Of a stretch of 64,000 bases of DNA, positions 13,365-24,079 are shown one piece after another. Below the pieces are notes generated by a model. The model searched no databases, was not told where the DNA came from, and saw only the letters and a list, made by a program, of their open reading frames with translations. The first letter of the stretch is position 1, and each line of letters opens with the position of its first letter. Origin of the DNA: Synaphobranchus kaupii (Eukaryota; Chordata; Actinopteri; Anguilliformes; Synaphobranchidae); assembly GCA_029718625.1 (NCBI GenBank), contig CM056380.1, positions 99,502,926-99,566,925 on the forward strand. Direction: 5' to 3'. Made by a program: the position numbers and the translations under genes.

Positions 13365-13603
13365 CAGTGCACTCAAAAAGTGTTAGGACAGTGACGCATT
13401 TTTTGTTGTTTTGGCTCTGTACTCCAGCGCACTGGATTTGAAATGGAACGGTGACTATGAGGTCAACGTGCAGACTTTCAGCTTTAATTTGAGGGTTTTT
13501 ACATCCATATTGGCTGAGCCGAGTAGCAATTGTAGCCATTTTTACAAAGCCAAAACAACAACAAAAAAATGTGTCACTGTCCTAACACTTTTGGAGTGCA
13601 CGG
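13365..13603. mobile_element. Small TA-flanked MITE, CAGTGCACTC ends
   Basis: The left end CAGTGCACTCAAAAAGTGTT pairs with the right end, which finishes AACACTTTTGGAGTGCACGG, and TA flanks both sides. The subterminal sequence (GGACAGTGACGCATTTTTTG, TTTTGGCTCTGTACTCCAG) is homologous to the ends of the type C and type E hairpin elements (17696, 35950), although the outermost ~25 bp differ. Length 239 bp, no gene. Confidence 0.87.
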
Positions 13604-14829
13604 TATATTCACCTCCCAGATTTGCAATGCCCAATTACAACTACATGCCCGTCTTATTGCTGTAACATCCTAAATCAACTCAAGGGTGGACACAATAGCT
13701 TAGAGAAATGGCAACTGATACTGCAGGTGCAGGCAGACCCCAGGTGCCCATCTGACCAGTGGAATTGCCATTGAGCAGTGAAGTAGAGGGCACATACTGA
13801 AACCCTCCGTCCCTGCGTTGGCCTGTGCCGAGCTCAGCAGGTTGTGTTTTACCCTGTCGTAGTAATAATTCAAAACCGACCATTAGGTGCACCATTATAA
13901 TAATAAGAATAGCCACAATAGGATGTGTCACTCAAAAGGCCCACATTAAATATTCAGAGAGGCTATTATCTTCACTCACTGTTGAGGTAATCCTATATAT
14001 TTGTATGGCATTCATAAGGTGTGGCCTATTTCATCTCCATCAATGAGATCACTCTTAGGAGGAAGCTGCATGAGAGAGACAGCAGAATAAAATGTACAAA
14101 CTGCTGATCGTGTATACCTGAGTCCTGAGCATCTTTTATCCAGCAAACATTATTAGTGGTGCTTGTGATGGCAGGATAGCACAAGCTTGCCTGTGAGTTA
14201 ATTCTGAAGAGTCACTGCAGAGAAAACACTGCTCAATTTCATACCATTAAACAAGAGATGGGTGAGTCTTTAGTGCTAAAATGCAGTGCTCATTTTCCCC
14301 CGTTCCGTTTATTTTTTTATGTTTTTTTTTTTTTTTTTTAAACGGCACTGCCGTTACATAGATTTCAGCTCAGAAATCTATGTAACTGCGCAATAAAAAA
14401 TTACAATAAAGAAAATAAAGGTTGTGAGAGAAACTGTACGGAGGACGAATTGTACAATGCAGACATACACATAAAGCACTGTTTCAGTACATTGTTATAA
14501 TGACTCCATTTCATTAACAATTGACAATGGATTTAGTTTAACCATAAGGCATATGAAATATTTATGCACACTGAGCTTAATGTTTCCTGTGCAAGTCACA
14601 AAGCATTATGAATTAATTGTTTGGAAGTGGAATGTGACCAAGCTGAAGGGCAGTTTGTATGTATACAAGTGAAGATTGTTTTGAAGAATATATAGCCTAC
14701 ACTGTTATTTGTAAGTGATGCGACCCCTTGTGTAAGAATCACTATTTATGTTATTATGAGAATATGAATTTCGGATGAAGCTTTAACTAAAATGCACTGT
14801 CTGTGATCTGACTGCTGTGAGAACATGGA
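13604..14829. other. Intergenic DNA
   Basis: No gene or transposon end recognised. It holds a T-rich run near 14313-14339 and a perfect short stem-loop (listed separately). Confidence 0.55.
14353..14386. other. Perfect 14-bp stem-loop
   Basis: GTTACATAGATTTC, a six-base loop AGCTCA, then GAAATCTATGTAAC. The stem is perfect. It lies just after an A/T-rich run. It could be a small palindrome left by a transposon or an RNA hairpin; the sequence alone does not say. Confidence 0.6.
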
Positions 14830-15239
14830 ATTGATGTTTCACAATGCTGTGAGGTGGCTGGGTCGGAGGACCAGACGCGACCGTGAGGGGATCACACAGT
14901 ACCCACAGACAGGGAGTACCACTACTATAGGCTCTGTGAATGGAGCAGAGAAAGATAAATAAAAAGGGACAATAACTCCCGGCATAAAGCCAAAGAATAG
15001 CGACCCAGAAAAGTGGGCGAAAAGCTCGCAGACTCGAGCAGTAGAAGGGAGAAAAGAAAAAGAATGCCTCTTGATCAATAACTACCAAAGAGCTAAAATA
15101 AAAGGCAAACAGAAATGAGGCGAACCCGAGGTACTATCTCAGAGACAGGGGGAAAAAAAACCAAGGAAGGAACAGAGTGAGAAGAAAAACGAAACTTCTT
15201 AAAAGAAAGAAAACTCCTAATTTAAGACAGGTTTCTCTG

Positions 15240-15298
15240 CCTATCCGGTCTGTCTGTCAGTCCGTCTATCTGTCTGTCTGTCCGACTATCTGTCTGTC
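15240..15298. repeat. Degenerate (TCTG)n microsatellite
   Basis: Imperfect TCTG/TCTA/TCCG units (CTGTCTGTCAGTCCGTCTAT...). A simple repeat. Confidence 0.85.
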
Positions 15299-15397
15299 AT
15301 GGTAGGGGCAACACATTGGGGTGTGGGTGGTGTTTTCTTTGTGGGGGATTAAGGTAGGGGGGTGGGTCTTTTTTGTCTTTTTTTTTGTTTGTTATAC

Positions 15398-15481
15398 CAT
15401 TACATTACATTACATTCATTTAGCAGACGCTTTTATCAGACGCTTTTTAGCAGACGCTTTTATCCAAAGCGACGTACAGTA
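15398..15481. mobile_element. Angel-like teleost repeat fragment
   Basis: Contains repeated CATTA units, then ATTTAGCAGACGCTTTTATC, and then CCAAAGCGACGTACAGTA. This string is characteristic of an abundant non-autonomous repeat in teleost genomes (Angel-like in zebrafish, from memory). The AGCAGACGCTTTT block occurs three times in this copy, suggesting local slippage. Confidence 0.65.
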
Positions 15482-15984
15482 AATACCCTTTCCTCTGAGA
15501 GGCTTCATTACATAATTTTGCAAATCATAAATAAAAGTTGACCTCCCAAGAGGGGGGGGGGGGGTGGTGGCGGGAATTAAAAGAAAAAAAAAGAAAAAGA
15601 AAACTCCTAATTTAAGGCAAGTCCCACGTACACTTTTAGCAATTAGTCAAAGGATAAGTAGTCGCCTGAATCCTAAACCATCGTTACCTGGCTTAGCGTG
15701 GCTAGAATTACACAAAAGCAACGAGACAGTTAATAGCTGCGCTAAAATAACCAGCAGTCGCTAGCACAGGTGAAACGAATGAGTGCCAGGTAGGCGGAAA
15801 AACATGGGAGGGGCGCCGTCCCGCGACACCGAAAGGAAACGTCTGCAGAACAGAACCAGTGAGCTGCGAAACCAGGACAAATGCTTTATTGTAAAAAAAT
15901 TTGTTAAAATTTGTTAAACAAGCAGGCTAATTTGGCGTTTTCGAAGGTGAGACAAAAGCCATAGCCTATTCTGTTATTGTATTG

Positions 15985-16150
15985 TATTCTCAGCAGTTGC
16001 AGGTGCTTTTTAACAAAATTAAACTGCATATATTTTCTAGGTTCAGAGAGGTTAGCGCTCAAATAACACTCCGTCTAACTAGCAAAAGTGGACTTGGACT
16101 AAATGCACTTGCGCCATGCATTTTAGACCAAGCGCTAAGATCGTCAAGAT
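15985..16150. mobile_element. Right-end fragment of the GGGCCC-type DNA repeat
   Basis: The stretch around 16050-16150 (GTTAGCGCTCAAATAACACT, TTGCGCCATGCATTTTAGAC, AAGCGCTAAGATCGTCAAGA) looks like the GC-rich terminal region of the element class whose left end is at 11057. The match between the two ends rests on the shared GCGC-rich layout and on memory of such fish elements, not on direct alignment. Boundaries are approximate. Confidence 0.4.
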
Positions 16151-16154
16151 ACTG

Positions 16155-16690
16155 CCTGGCAGTTATACAGCGCCTTTCCCACACTCAAAGCGCTTGACAA
16201 TGATGAGAGGGAAACTCGCCTCAACTACCACCAATGTGTAGCACCCACCTGGGTGTGTAGCACCCACATGGGCAGCCATTTTGCGCCAGAATACTCACCA
16301 CACATCAGCTGAGGTGGAGAGGGAGAGATTAAGCTGGGGGATGATGAGGTGGCAGGTTGAAGGAGCTGGGTTGGGAGTTTAGCCAGGACACCGGGGAAAC
16401 CCCTACTCTTTACAGTAAGTGTCATGGGATCTTTAATGACCACAGTGAGTCAGGACCTCAGTTTAACGTCTCATCCGAAAGACAGCATCTCCTACAGCAC
16501 AATGTTCCCATCACTGCACTGGTGCATTGGGGTTTTATTTGACCAGAGGGAAGACTGCCCTCTACTGGCCCACCAACACCACAGCAACTTAGTTTTCCCC
16601 AGAGGTCTACCATCCAAGTACTAACCAAGCCCACAACCTGCTTAGCTTCAGCCATTCAGCAGGAGAAGATTGCATAGTGGTATGGCTAAA
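16155..16690 (-). mobile_element. Interspersed repeat with 5S rRNA-like head
   Basis: Read on the minus strand, the element begins with a 5S-like segment (listed separately) at about 16688 and runs left to about 16155. It includes phrases common in teleost repeats (GTCATGGGATCTTTAATGAC, AACGTCTCATCCGAAAGAC, CAGCGCCTTTCCCACACTC). A 5S-derived promoter followed by a long tail is the organisation of SINE3-type elements, so that is the favoured class. I cannot confirm the tail's relation to a LINE. Confidence 0.6.
16604..16688 (-). pseudogene. 5S rRNA-like sequence
   Basis: On the plus strand, GGTCTACCATCCAAGTACTA, ACCAAGCCCACAACCTGCTT, AGCTTCAGCC and later AGTGGTATGGC follow the reverse complement of the 3' two thirds of 5S rRNA, differing by scattered changes and a small length change in the middle. 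The region corresponding to the internal promoter (A box to C box) is still recognisable. It is part of a longer repeat, so it is a 5S-derived head rather than a functional 5S gene. Confidence 0.65.
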
Positions 16691-17695
16691 GCCCATAGTC
16701 TTAAATAGTGTATGGCAGAGAACCAAATGTTACAGCACTGCTTGTGGGAAGAACAAGTTCCTCAGTTTTTGAATATGGATTACAGAATTGACAAAGAAAA
16801 CAGATTGGACTTGGTTTGGTTGTCGATCCACCAGTCCATCTCTCTTTTCCCCTGTGTTTCTTATTTGATAAATACAATTTAAATGTATTAATTTATTTAA
16901 AAAAATGCTGCTCTCTATACTGGTTTTACATATTACTTAAGATATACCTAGAACAATGAATTAAACCCAAGCTACCCAGTGGCCCAGAGTAGACGGAAGC
17001 AGGCAACCATGGCAGAGGAAGCAGTCAAGGCCTGCAATTGTGAGACTTTTCCCAATTTCCCTTTCTCCTGCCCTCCTAGGAGGCCTGAAGTGACTTTCAA
17101 AGCCAGAAACTCCCAGAGAGGAGGAACGGGGAGGGACATGACCGAAAGGACAGTAAGTGAATTTAAAAGGGGTTGACTAAAGTGAAAAAAAGAGGACGGA
17201 GAGAGGTAAAAAAAATAAATAAATAAATGTTAAGGAGAGCCGCCAGGCATCACTTAAAGAAGAGGACAACGACATTGAAAGATGTTACTTTCGATCGGCA
17301 CAACCGGAATAGAACGTGGGTTGCCAGCGTTTATCGACTGCAGTTCCAGAACGCTGGCTTTATAAAAGCTATGAAAAAGACAGGTTTGTTATGACAGCAG
17401 GAAGAGCTATTCAAATGTTAACACAAGAACTCACAGGAGGAGGGATGATTATTTTACTGTCAAAACTGATGCAAAAACAGAGACAATTATGTTAAGAGAC
17501 AGAAAATGGAAAGATAAGTGGAATAATGGCTCTTGCATCAGCCCTGAAGACATTGAATTTGAGTACTTGGACTGTCAGTGGTTGCGTGTCCCCCTGAGCA
17601 AGTTACATTATGTGAATTTCTCCGGTAAACATTCAGCATAAGATGTACAGTAGCAAGCTAAGATCCAAATACTTACAGACTGCACTGTGTGTATA
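16691..17695. other. Intergenic DNA
   Basis: No gene or transposon end could be supported. It contains a short AAAT run near 17212-17228. Confidence 0.5.
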
Positions 17696-18533
17696 CGGTG
17701 AGCACCATAATTAATTGAACACTGACATATTTTTTGTTATTTTGGTTCTGTACTCTAGCACTTTGAGTTTGAAAGGATAAATGACAATGAGGTTGAAGAC
17801 TGTCAGCTTTAATTTGAAGGTATTTTCATCCCTATCAGATGAACCGTTTAGAAATTATAGAACCTTTTGTACATAGTCCCCTCCAATTTTGGGCATTAAA
17901 AAAAATTGGACAGTTTAACATAATGTAGAATGAAGTAATCATTTTTAATATATGGTCGCATATCCTTTGCATGCCATGACTTGGTGATGTCTGTGACCCA
18001 AAAACATCAAAAGACTCGATATCTTATTTTCTGGTACTCCTACAAGCGATACTATAACCTCTCTGCATTTGAATGGATCTCTATGGGAATTGGGGAGTGG
18101 GACTAGATTTAGCTGTAAATTACACTGGAACAGTATGGAACACATGGTTGGCTAAATGTCTATAAGTCATCAAGGGTCTGACATATCAAACAACCCTTAA
18201 ACCATCACTCTCTTGCCAGATATGCAGTAGATATGGATGGATAACTTGAAGGGTTTCTTCTCCGGACTTATTTTTCAATAGGACAATTTGTCAGGAGAAA
18301 CGACCCTTAAAGTGATCCATCCATATCTACTGCATGTCCGGCAGCAGAGTGATGGTTTAAGGCTTGTTTGATACGTCAGACCCTTGATGGCTTACAGCCA
18401 TTTAGCCAACCATGTGTTCCATACTGTTTCCATATTGTTCCATACATTGTATCCTCTCAAACTCAAAGTTGTAGAGTACAGAACCAAAATAACATAAAAT
18501 GTGTCACTGTCCAATGAATAATGGTGCTCACTG
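17696..18533. mobile_element. Hairpin Tc1-like MITE, type C ends
   Basis: TA flanks both ends. The left end CGGTGAGCACCATAATTAAT pairs with the right end, which finishes ATTATGGTGCTCACTG. The TIRs continue through the GTTATTTTGGTTCTGTACTC block. Inside them is the hairpin core, with arms meeting near 18290 (TCCGGACTTATTTTTCAATAGG). The right arm has lost part of the core's outer section, so the right TIR follows a short TTCCATA-rich junction near 18415-18450. Length 838 bp, no transposase. Confidence 0.86.
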
Positions 18534-18862
18534 TATATATGAATGTGTATTACATATAATTGTTAATGCAAAAAAATATATAGCCTTCTCCTCCAAACAG
18601 CAAATCATGTGGCTGCAATGTAATATATAAAGCATGCAAACAAGGTGAAGAGGTGTAATTGTTGTTCAACCAAACAGTAGAATTGGCAAGACGCTGTGGT
18701 AGGATTGTTGCTATGATGCAATATGTAACATGGCAACGTAATCCTACATTTGCATTTAAATTTCCCACTCATATGTGCACATTTTGTCTCAAAATTAAAA
18801 TTTTCCATTTCATATACGAGTATTGGCATTGAAACAGAGATTTGTGCGCCTCATAATTAGCT

Positions 18863-19731
18863 AATGCAAACTGGAAAATTACCTGTCATTTACCTTATGG
18901 GCATTTGCACTCTCTAACAAGGTATTCATTATCAAAGAGAGCACTACACTATAAAAGGTGGCAAAATTCAAATGGGTATCCAATTAAGGGAAACAGCACC
19001 TCCTGTTCCACTGAATATAGTCACCTACTATGCTACAAATGTGGCAAAATTAAATTGCAAATGCATTCCGATGCAATTTCATTAACATTTTCACATTTTC
19101 ACTTCCACCTGTCAGTCAACCCATAAAAGCGGGTCTTGCGTTGCGCGATCGGAAGTAACTTCTGCCTTTTTCTACCAAACTAAGAGGTGCACAATCATGT
19201 TTTAAACCCAGTTATGCCCATACTGCAGACGTATACGAATAAGAAACAATGTGTGATTTTATTTGACATGATTCGATAAAGTTTTAGTACTGTTGTGCAA
19301 TCCCATCATTGATGGGATGATTGACAGGTGGAAGTCTGTGGAAATGATAATGTAATCATCTCAGAATGCATTTGCAATTCAATTCTGCCACCTTTGTAGT
19401 GTAGTAGGTGACTATAGTTGATGGCAAAGACATGAGGCGCTGTTTCCCTTTTTACATTTGGATAACCATTTGAATTCCGCCACCTTCACAGCGTAGTAGG
19501 CAAATATATTTAATGGCAAAAGACGGGAGGCGCCGTTTCCGTTTTTACATTTGGATAACCATTAGAATTTTGCCACCTTTATAGCGTACTGTCTTTGATA
19601 ATGACATTTTAAATGCAAAATGATTTAAATTACATTTACATTATCATTTTGACACCATTATTGCATAATCACATGAAACATATCCATGCAGTTTGGGAAG
19701 TGCATTTTAATTTTCCAGTTTACATTATCAT
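18863..19731. mobile_element. Inverted-repeat element with duplicated right arm
   Basis: The left part carries AATGCAAACTGGAAAATTA and the right part TAATTTTCCAGTTTACATTA in opposite orientation. Internal arms match as well: AAAAGGTGGCAAAATTCAAA near 18953 is the reverse complement of blocks near 19470-19495 and 19560-19585. In the right arm the unit TTTTTACATTTGGATAACCA...GCCACCTT...AGCGTA occurs twice in tandem (about 19448-19500 and 19541-19590). This is a foldback-type MITE; superfamily unknown and ends approximate. Confidence 0.6.
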
Positions 19732-19904
19732 TTGAATAAAGCTAATCATAAAGTCTGCATATCTCCTTTGAATGAAATGTCAACGCTAGTATAAGAAATT
19801 GCTAATTCTAATTAAATTATTGAATTTTGCCTGCGATATGCTACCATAGACATGGCGTTTCCATATCTCAGAAACAACTGCCCTCCTGGGATTTTCACAC
19901 ACTA

Positions 19905-20556
19905 CAGTCTCTAGTGTTTACAGAGAGAATGGTGCGATACACAAAAAACATCCAGGGAACGACAGTTCTGCAGGCGAAAACACCTCGTTAATGAGAGAGG
20001 TCAGAGGAGAAATGGGCAGACTCATTCAAGCGAACAGGAAGGCCACAAATGCTCAAATAACAACTGTTTACAACAGTGGTGTGCAGAAGGGCATCTCTGA
20101 ACATACTATGCTTCACGTCCTTGATGTGGATGGGCTACAGCAACAGAAGACCATGCTGGGTTCCACTCCTGTCAGATAAGAACAGGAACATGGGGCTACA
20201 GTGGGCACGTGATCACCAAATTTGGATGATTGAAGATTGGAAAAACGTTGCCTGGTCTGACAAATCTTGATTTCTGCCGTGACATGCAACTGGTAGGGTC
20301 AGAATTTGGTGTAATCAGCATGAACCATGGAACCATCCTGCCTTATGTCAATGGTGCAGGCTGGTGGTGGTGGTGTAACGGTGTGGGGAATGTTTTCTTG
20401 GCACACATTAGGCCCCTTAATACCAATTGGGCACCAGTTGAATGCCACAGCATACCTAAGCATTGTTGCTGACCATGTGCATCCCTTTACGGCCAGTCTA
20501 CCCTTTTTCAAATTGATACTTCCAGCAGGATAATGCACCATATCACAAAGCACAAA
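19905..20556 (+). pseudogene. Degenerate Tc1-like transposase fragment
   Basis: Translations from several frames match a Tc1-like transposase common in fish. 'RRPCWVPLLSDKNRNMGLQW' around 20140-20205 precedes 'IEDWKNVAWSDKS' near 20231-20270, where the first catalytic Asp motif (WSDES in active copies) has become WSDKS. '[20 protein letters not shown]' then runs from about 20350 in a shifted frame, and 'LNATAYLSIVADHVHPF' ends the recognisable part. The last third, including the expected DLNPIE motif, is missing after the QQDNAPC-like region near 20525-20555. Multiple frameshifts make it inactive. Confidence 0.8.
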
Positions 20557-20558
20557 AC

Positions 20559-20602
20559 AAAACAATCCTAATCAAAATTTCTATTTTGTTTAGGATTGTT
20601 TT
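20559..20602. other. 20-bp stem-loop at the edge of the Tc1 fragment
   Basis: AAAACAATCCTAATCAAAAT, a four-base loop, then ATTTTGTTTAGGATTGTTTT form a 20-bp stem with one mismatch. It sits exactly where recognisable transposase sequence stops, so it may mark a rearrangement or a tiny palindromic insertion. Confidence 0.6.
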
Positions 20603-22638
20603 GGACTAAATCAGGCAAGTGATTATCGATTAGTCTCAAGGTAACCTTCCATATGTAGATTAATGCTCAGCACTCCTGGTTGTTCCAGGCAATGAAATAA
20701 ACCTCTATTTTTGAAGCTCTTTCCTTTAAAGACATAATCACTTTAATTAAATAATCCATTTCGATATTGCCTTTAATGCTGCAGAAATGGTTTAAACGAG
20801 TACTAAAAGCACAAACACTGGCGTGAGCGAGAAGGTGGCATGCCAGCACTTCCGTTACTTCATCATGCCGGGATCACAGAATGAAATGACCAACATTAAG
20901 AGAGAGCAGCCATTTGGGAACTGCCAAGTATGCGTAAAAGCTTCAATCAAGTTTACACTCCTCAGATTTATCTAAAAATTGTCTCCCGAATTTCCAAATG
21001 ATTACTATACATCATTCTGGAATTACATCTTGATATTCACCTTCAATGATGCATTATGCATTTACGAACATCGTCATGACAGTCCACACAGTGAAAACAC
21101 ATCCAAAGGAACAGTACCTTCAAAATAAAAATAAAAAGTTTTTATGTAAATATTGTGAAATATTCTATAGTTTACGGACAGTATACAGTGTAGCGGAGGA
21201 ATCAGTTAAGGAAAAATGCATTATTGTTTTGACTTTTAGATCAGTGATCATACTTTATACTTGATACAGTATTCATTTAAACAAGTTTCTCTTTTTACAG
21301 TGGAGAATTCAAGTACTGTCTTCAAGGATACCCAAAGTGGACCTGGACCTGCAAACTGAAGACCTTCTAAAAATAAGTCTTGCTCCATAACCGCAGTACC
21401 ACTGTGCCCAACTGTAAAAGCCCAATATTAACACATTCCTTTGTAAACTAGGTAAAGTGGATCCACACAAGCAGGCTTCCCGCTTCAATACTGCTGATAG
21501 CTCATGAATTAAATTCAAAGCTTGAATCAAATCCTCCACCTGGATTGAAATAAAACAATCTAATTCAGTAAAAAACAAAATGGATGACACCAGTCGCAGT
21601 GAGCTGGGATTCTTCAGTTGTTTAGATGGCATTAATTTACGGAGAAGATCATGGTCTACCATCTGGGAATTTATTAATATATTTTTTTTATGCGGACATT
21701 TTCTGTCTGCATAGGATGCATAAAGTCTGTCTATTCTTATTTTGTGATTTACTTTCCATGCTTACGTGTTTTTTTAAATTTTTTAAAATACCATAAAGAA
21801 TTGTGTTCAGCAGAAATGTCCACGCTAGGATTTTACACCCAATGGGGCTGATGTCAGGACTTTATTGGACCAAAGTTTAGACTAGCTTGGACTTTTCTCC
21901 CTCACCTCAGAAAAAGATTGTCTGTCATAGATACATGTGTAAAGCAGTGATGGAGACATCCAATGCATTCCAAGATCTTTCACATTGCAATATGCTTTCG
22001 TGTAGAACTTGAATTGGAAGATAGAGTCGCCCGAGGCCATAGATGCTGACAAGTCCAAAATACCGCACAAACTTAGGCCTGAACCTGAAATTCAATAGGA
22101 ATTTCTGACAATTCCTCTTTAGCAATCAACAGTGCAGTTCCTTTTTCTGGAGGACTGGAGGTGCACGCATTGGGTTAACAAATGCAGAAATACTGTATAT
22201 GCCGTTAACGTTGCCTTTACACTTGTTAAGCTTTCTTGTTCTTTTCTGGTCGACTCTAAAGTTCTCCTTGAAAAGCGCACTTAAAGCCAGCTGATTTCGA
22301 GCGATTTAAGGAGAAGACAGAAAGCATGTTTTTGAATAGTAAACTCATCTTAGCACAGTAAAACATTTGGAACCGTTCCCAGCTGTACGAGCATCACTAC
22401 TATATCCATTTTGCAAGATTACTTGTATAAATTGAAGTCAACGAGATGCTATTAGAAGCACCTTTATTTTTCCTTCTTTGAGTTCAGCTGAATTCCCACA
22501 GAGTGGTTCGACTGAACCACTCTTTATGCAGCTCCAAAATGTTTTAAATGTCCACACAGATGATCTTGGACAACCTTTCCTCAGAATGATGATGTAATGA
22601 CTCATTCAGAATCTTTTATGGATAGGTGGGATGCCTTG

Positions 22639-22669
<31 letters not shown>

Positions 22670-23860
22670 TGCGTGTGTGTTTGTGTGTGTGTGTTGGCAG
22701 GAGTGGGTGGATGCAATGCTTTAAAGACATCCATCATTCCATACTACCACACTGAGGGTGGAAAGGGGAGAAAGACACAAGGATAAAGACAAATCTCTCT
22801 TCTTCACCTGACATTTAAAATTAGGTGGACAGCAAAAATCCATTGGGGAAATCAGCTGCCTCTGTCTTCTTTAGTCTCTGAATTGGTTCAGGGGGTTTGT
22901 AATTATAAAGTCCAGCTTGATGACAGAAGGTTTTGAGTTCAAATACAATGAATGCATCACACTATCACTCTCCAGTATCCAGTGTATCTGTGATTTGTAC
23001 TTGTAATTATGACTGGAACATGGCCACTTTTGTCTCAGGCAGTTTCATGTCACAAATAAATGTGTTGAACTAATTAGCCCTAGGCTCCAGCCTGCCCTTC
23101 ATGCATAAAAAAATATATATGCAAATATTCTTTACTTTTTATTTCTTTTTTTAATTATTTCTTTTTATGTCTCTTCAGTATCATAGCATTAAACTCCACA
23201 GACAGTTGCAACAGAATGTTACAGAAAAGGGAACAGATTATACATGCAACATCATAATTAGCATATTATTCACATTTAGGAAAGTATTCCACATCCTGCT
23301 GAGATGGAAATATTAAAATGCACAGGGCTGAGTTACATTAAAGAATGTTGGAGGTGGGGGGGGGGTGGGCGGGGGGGACTGCCGTGTATCAGAAATGTGG
23401 ATGGAATTGTTGAAAATTTCGATTATGTATTTTAAATGACTTTTCAATGAATGTCATTGTACTATTTTCTCAATTATTAATTTCTTTGGTGTAATAGCCA
23501 AGGCTACTTTGAGCGATAGGGCCACTGGGGCCCTACATCATGAAGCATATTATTTTCAAAATATTTTGCATCTACAAAGATACAAACCACACTTGACTCT
23601 CCAGTGACTAATGACTGTTTAAAGTAATGTATAATATTCTTAGCACTTCTGTACCTGTACACTGTTATAGCAAGACCTGATAGTAAATTATATCAGGCCA
23701 GTGAGTTAGACAGAAAATAGGTGCATTTTTTGGATACTTTCCCAGTCTTTTCAAGGACAGCGGAATATCTGACCACTCTCCATGGCTCTTCAATGACTTT
23801 CCAGAATGAGAATATTTTCAAGGATCATGGGAATCAAATTAATTGTCGATATCATAAATC
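20603..23860. other. Intergenic DNA
   Basis: No supported gene. A 117-codon minus-strand frame (21309-21662) has no recognised domain. A pyrimidine tract with CAG at 21287-21300 resembles a splice acceptor but is not followed by a convincing exon. Simple repeats are (TG)n near 22640-22695 and a G-run block near 23347-23378. Confidence 0.55.
22640..22694. repeat. (TG)n microsatellite, interrupted
   Basis: GTGTGT tract interrupted by GCGCGCATGTGCG and TTTG. Simple repeat. Confidence 0.9.
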
Positions 23861-24044
23861 CCTGTTACTCAAATCACGGCCCTCGAAGGCCGGGAACTGC
23901 TGGTTTTTCTCCCTCCCTTTACCTGGGAGTCAGGTGTGAAGACAGTCTGGCCAATCAGTAGCAGCAATAGTCCAGTTAATTAGCTGGGAGAATGGAAAAC
24001 CAGGGCCGGAGATGGATTTGAGGGCCAGATTTGAGTATCTATGT
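23861..24044. mobile_element. hAT-like MITE with 8-bp target duplication
   Basis: CATAAATC occurs immediately on both sides (23853-23860 and 24045-24052), consistent with an 8-bp target-site duplication. Inside, TACTCAAATC on the left pairs with GATTTGAGTA on the right, and the GGCCCTCGAAGGCC / GGGCCGG-rich subterminal blocks pair roughly. The length is 184 bp with no gene. The duplication size points to the hAT superfamily. Confidence 0.75.
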
Positions 24045-24079
24045 CATAAATCTTATTTGCAGACCAATTATAGGAAGTA

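Larger units (their letters stand above)
14830..15800. repeat. Unclassified repeat-like segment split by an insertion
   Basis: The block AGAAAACTCCTAATTTAAG occurs at 15208-15226 and again at 15598-15616. The 371 bp between them are a TCTG-rich tract, a G/T-rich stretch and an Angel-like repeat, and they look like later material bounded by a 19-bp direct duplication. Flanking sequence on both sides is GC-richer than the surroundings and reads on the minus strand like an untranslated leader or LTR, but I cannot identify the family. Confidence 0.35.

Noticed and set aside
21287..21662. Splice-acceptor-like tract (TTTCTCTTTTTACAG) and a 117-codon minus-strand frame
   Set aside because: The frame is on the strand opposite to the acceptor, has no recognisable domain, and no donor or exon partner was found. 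The acceptor-like tract alone is common by chance in AT-rich DNA.
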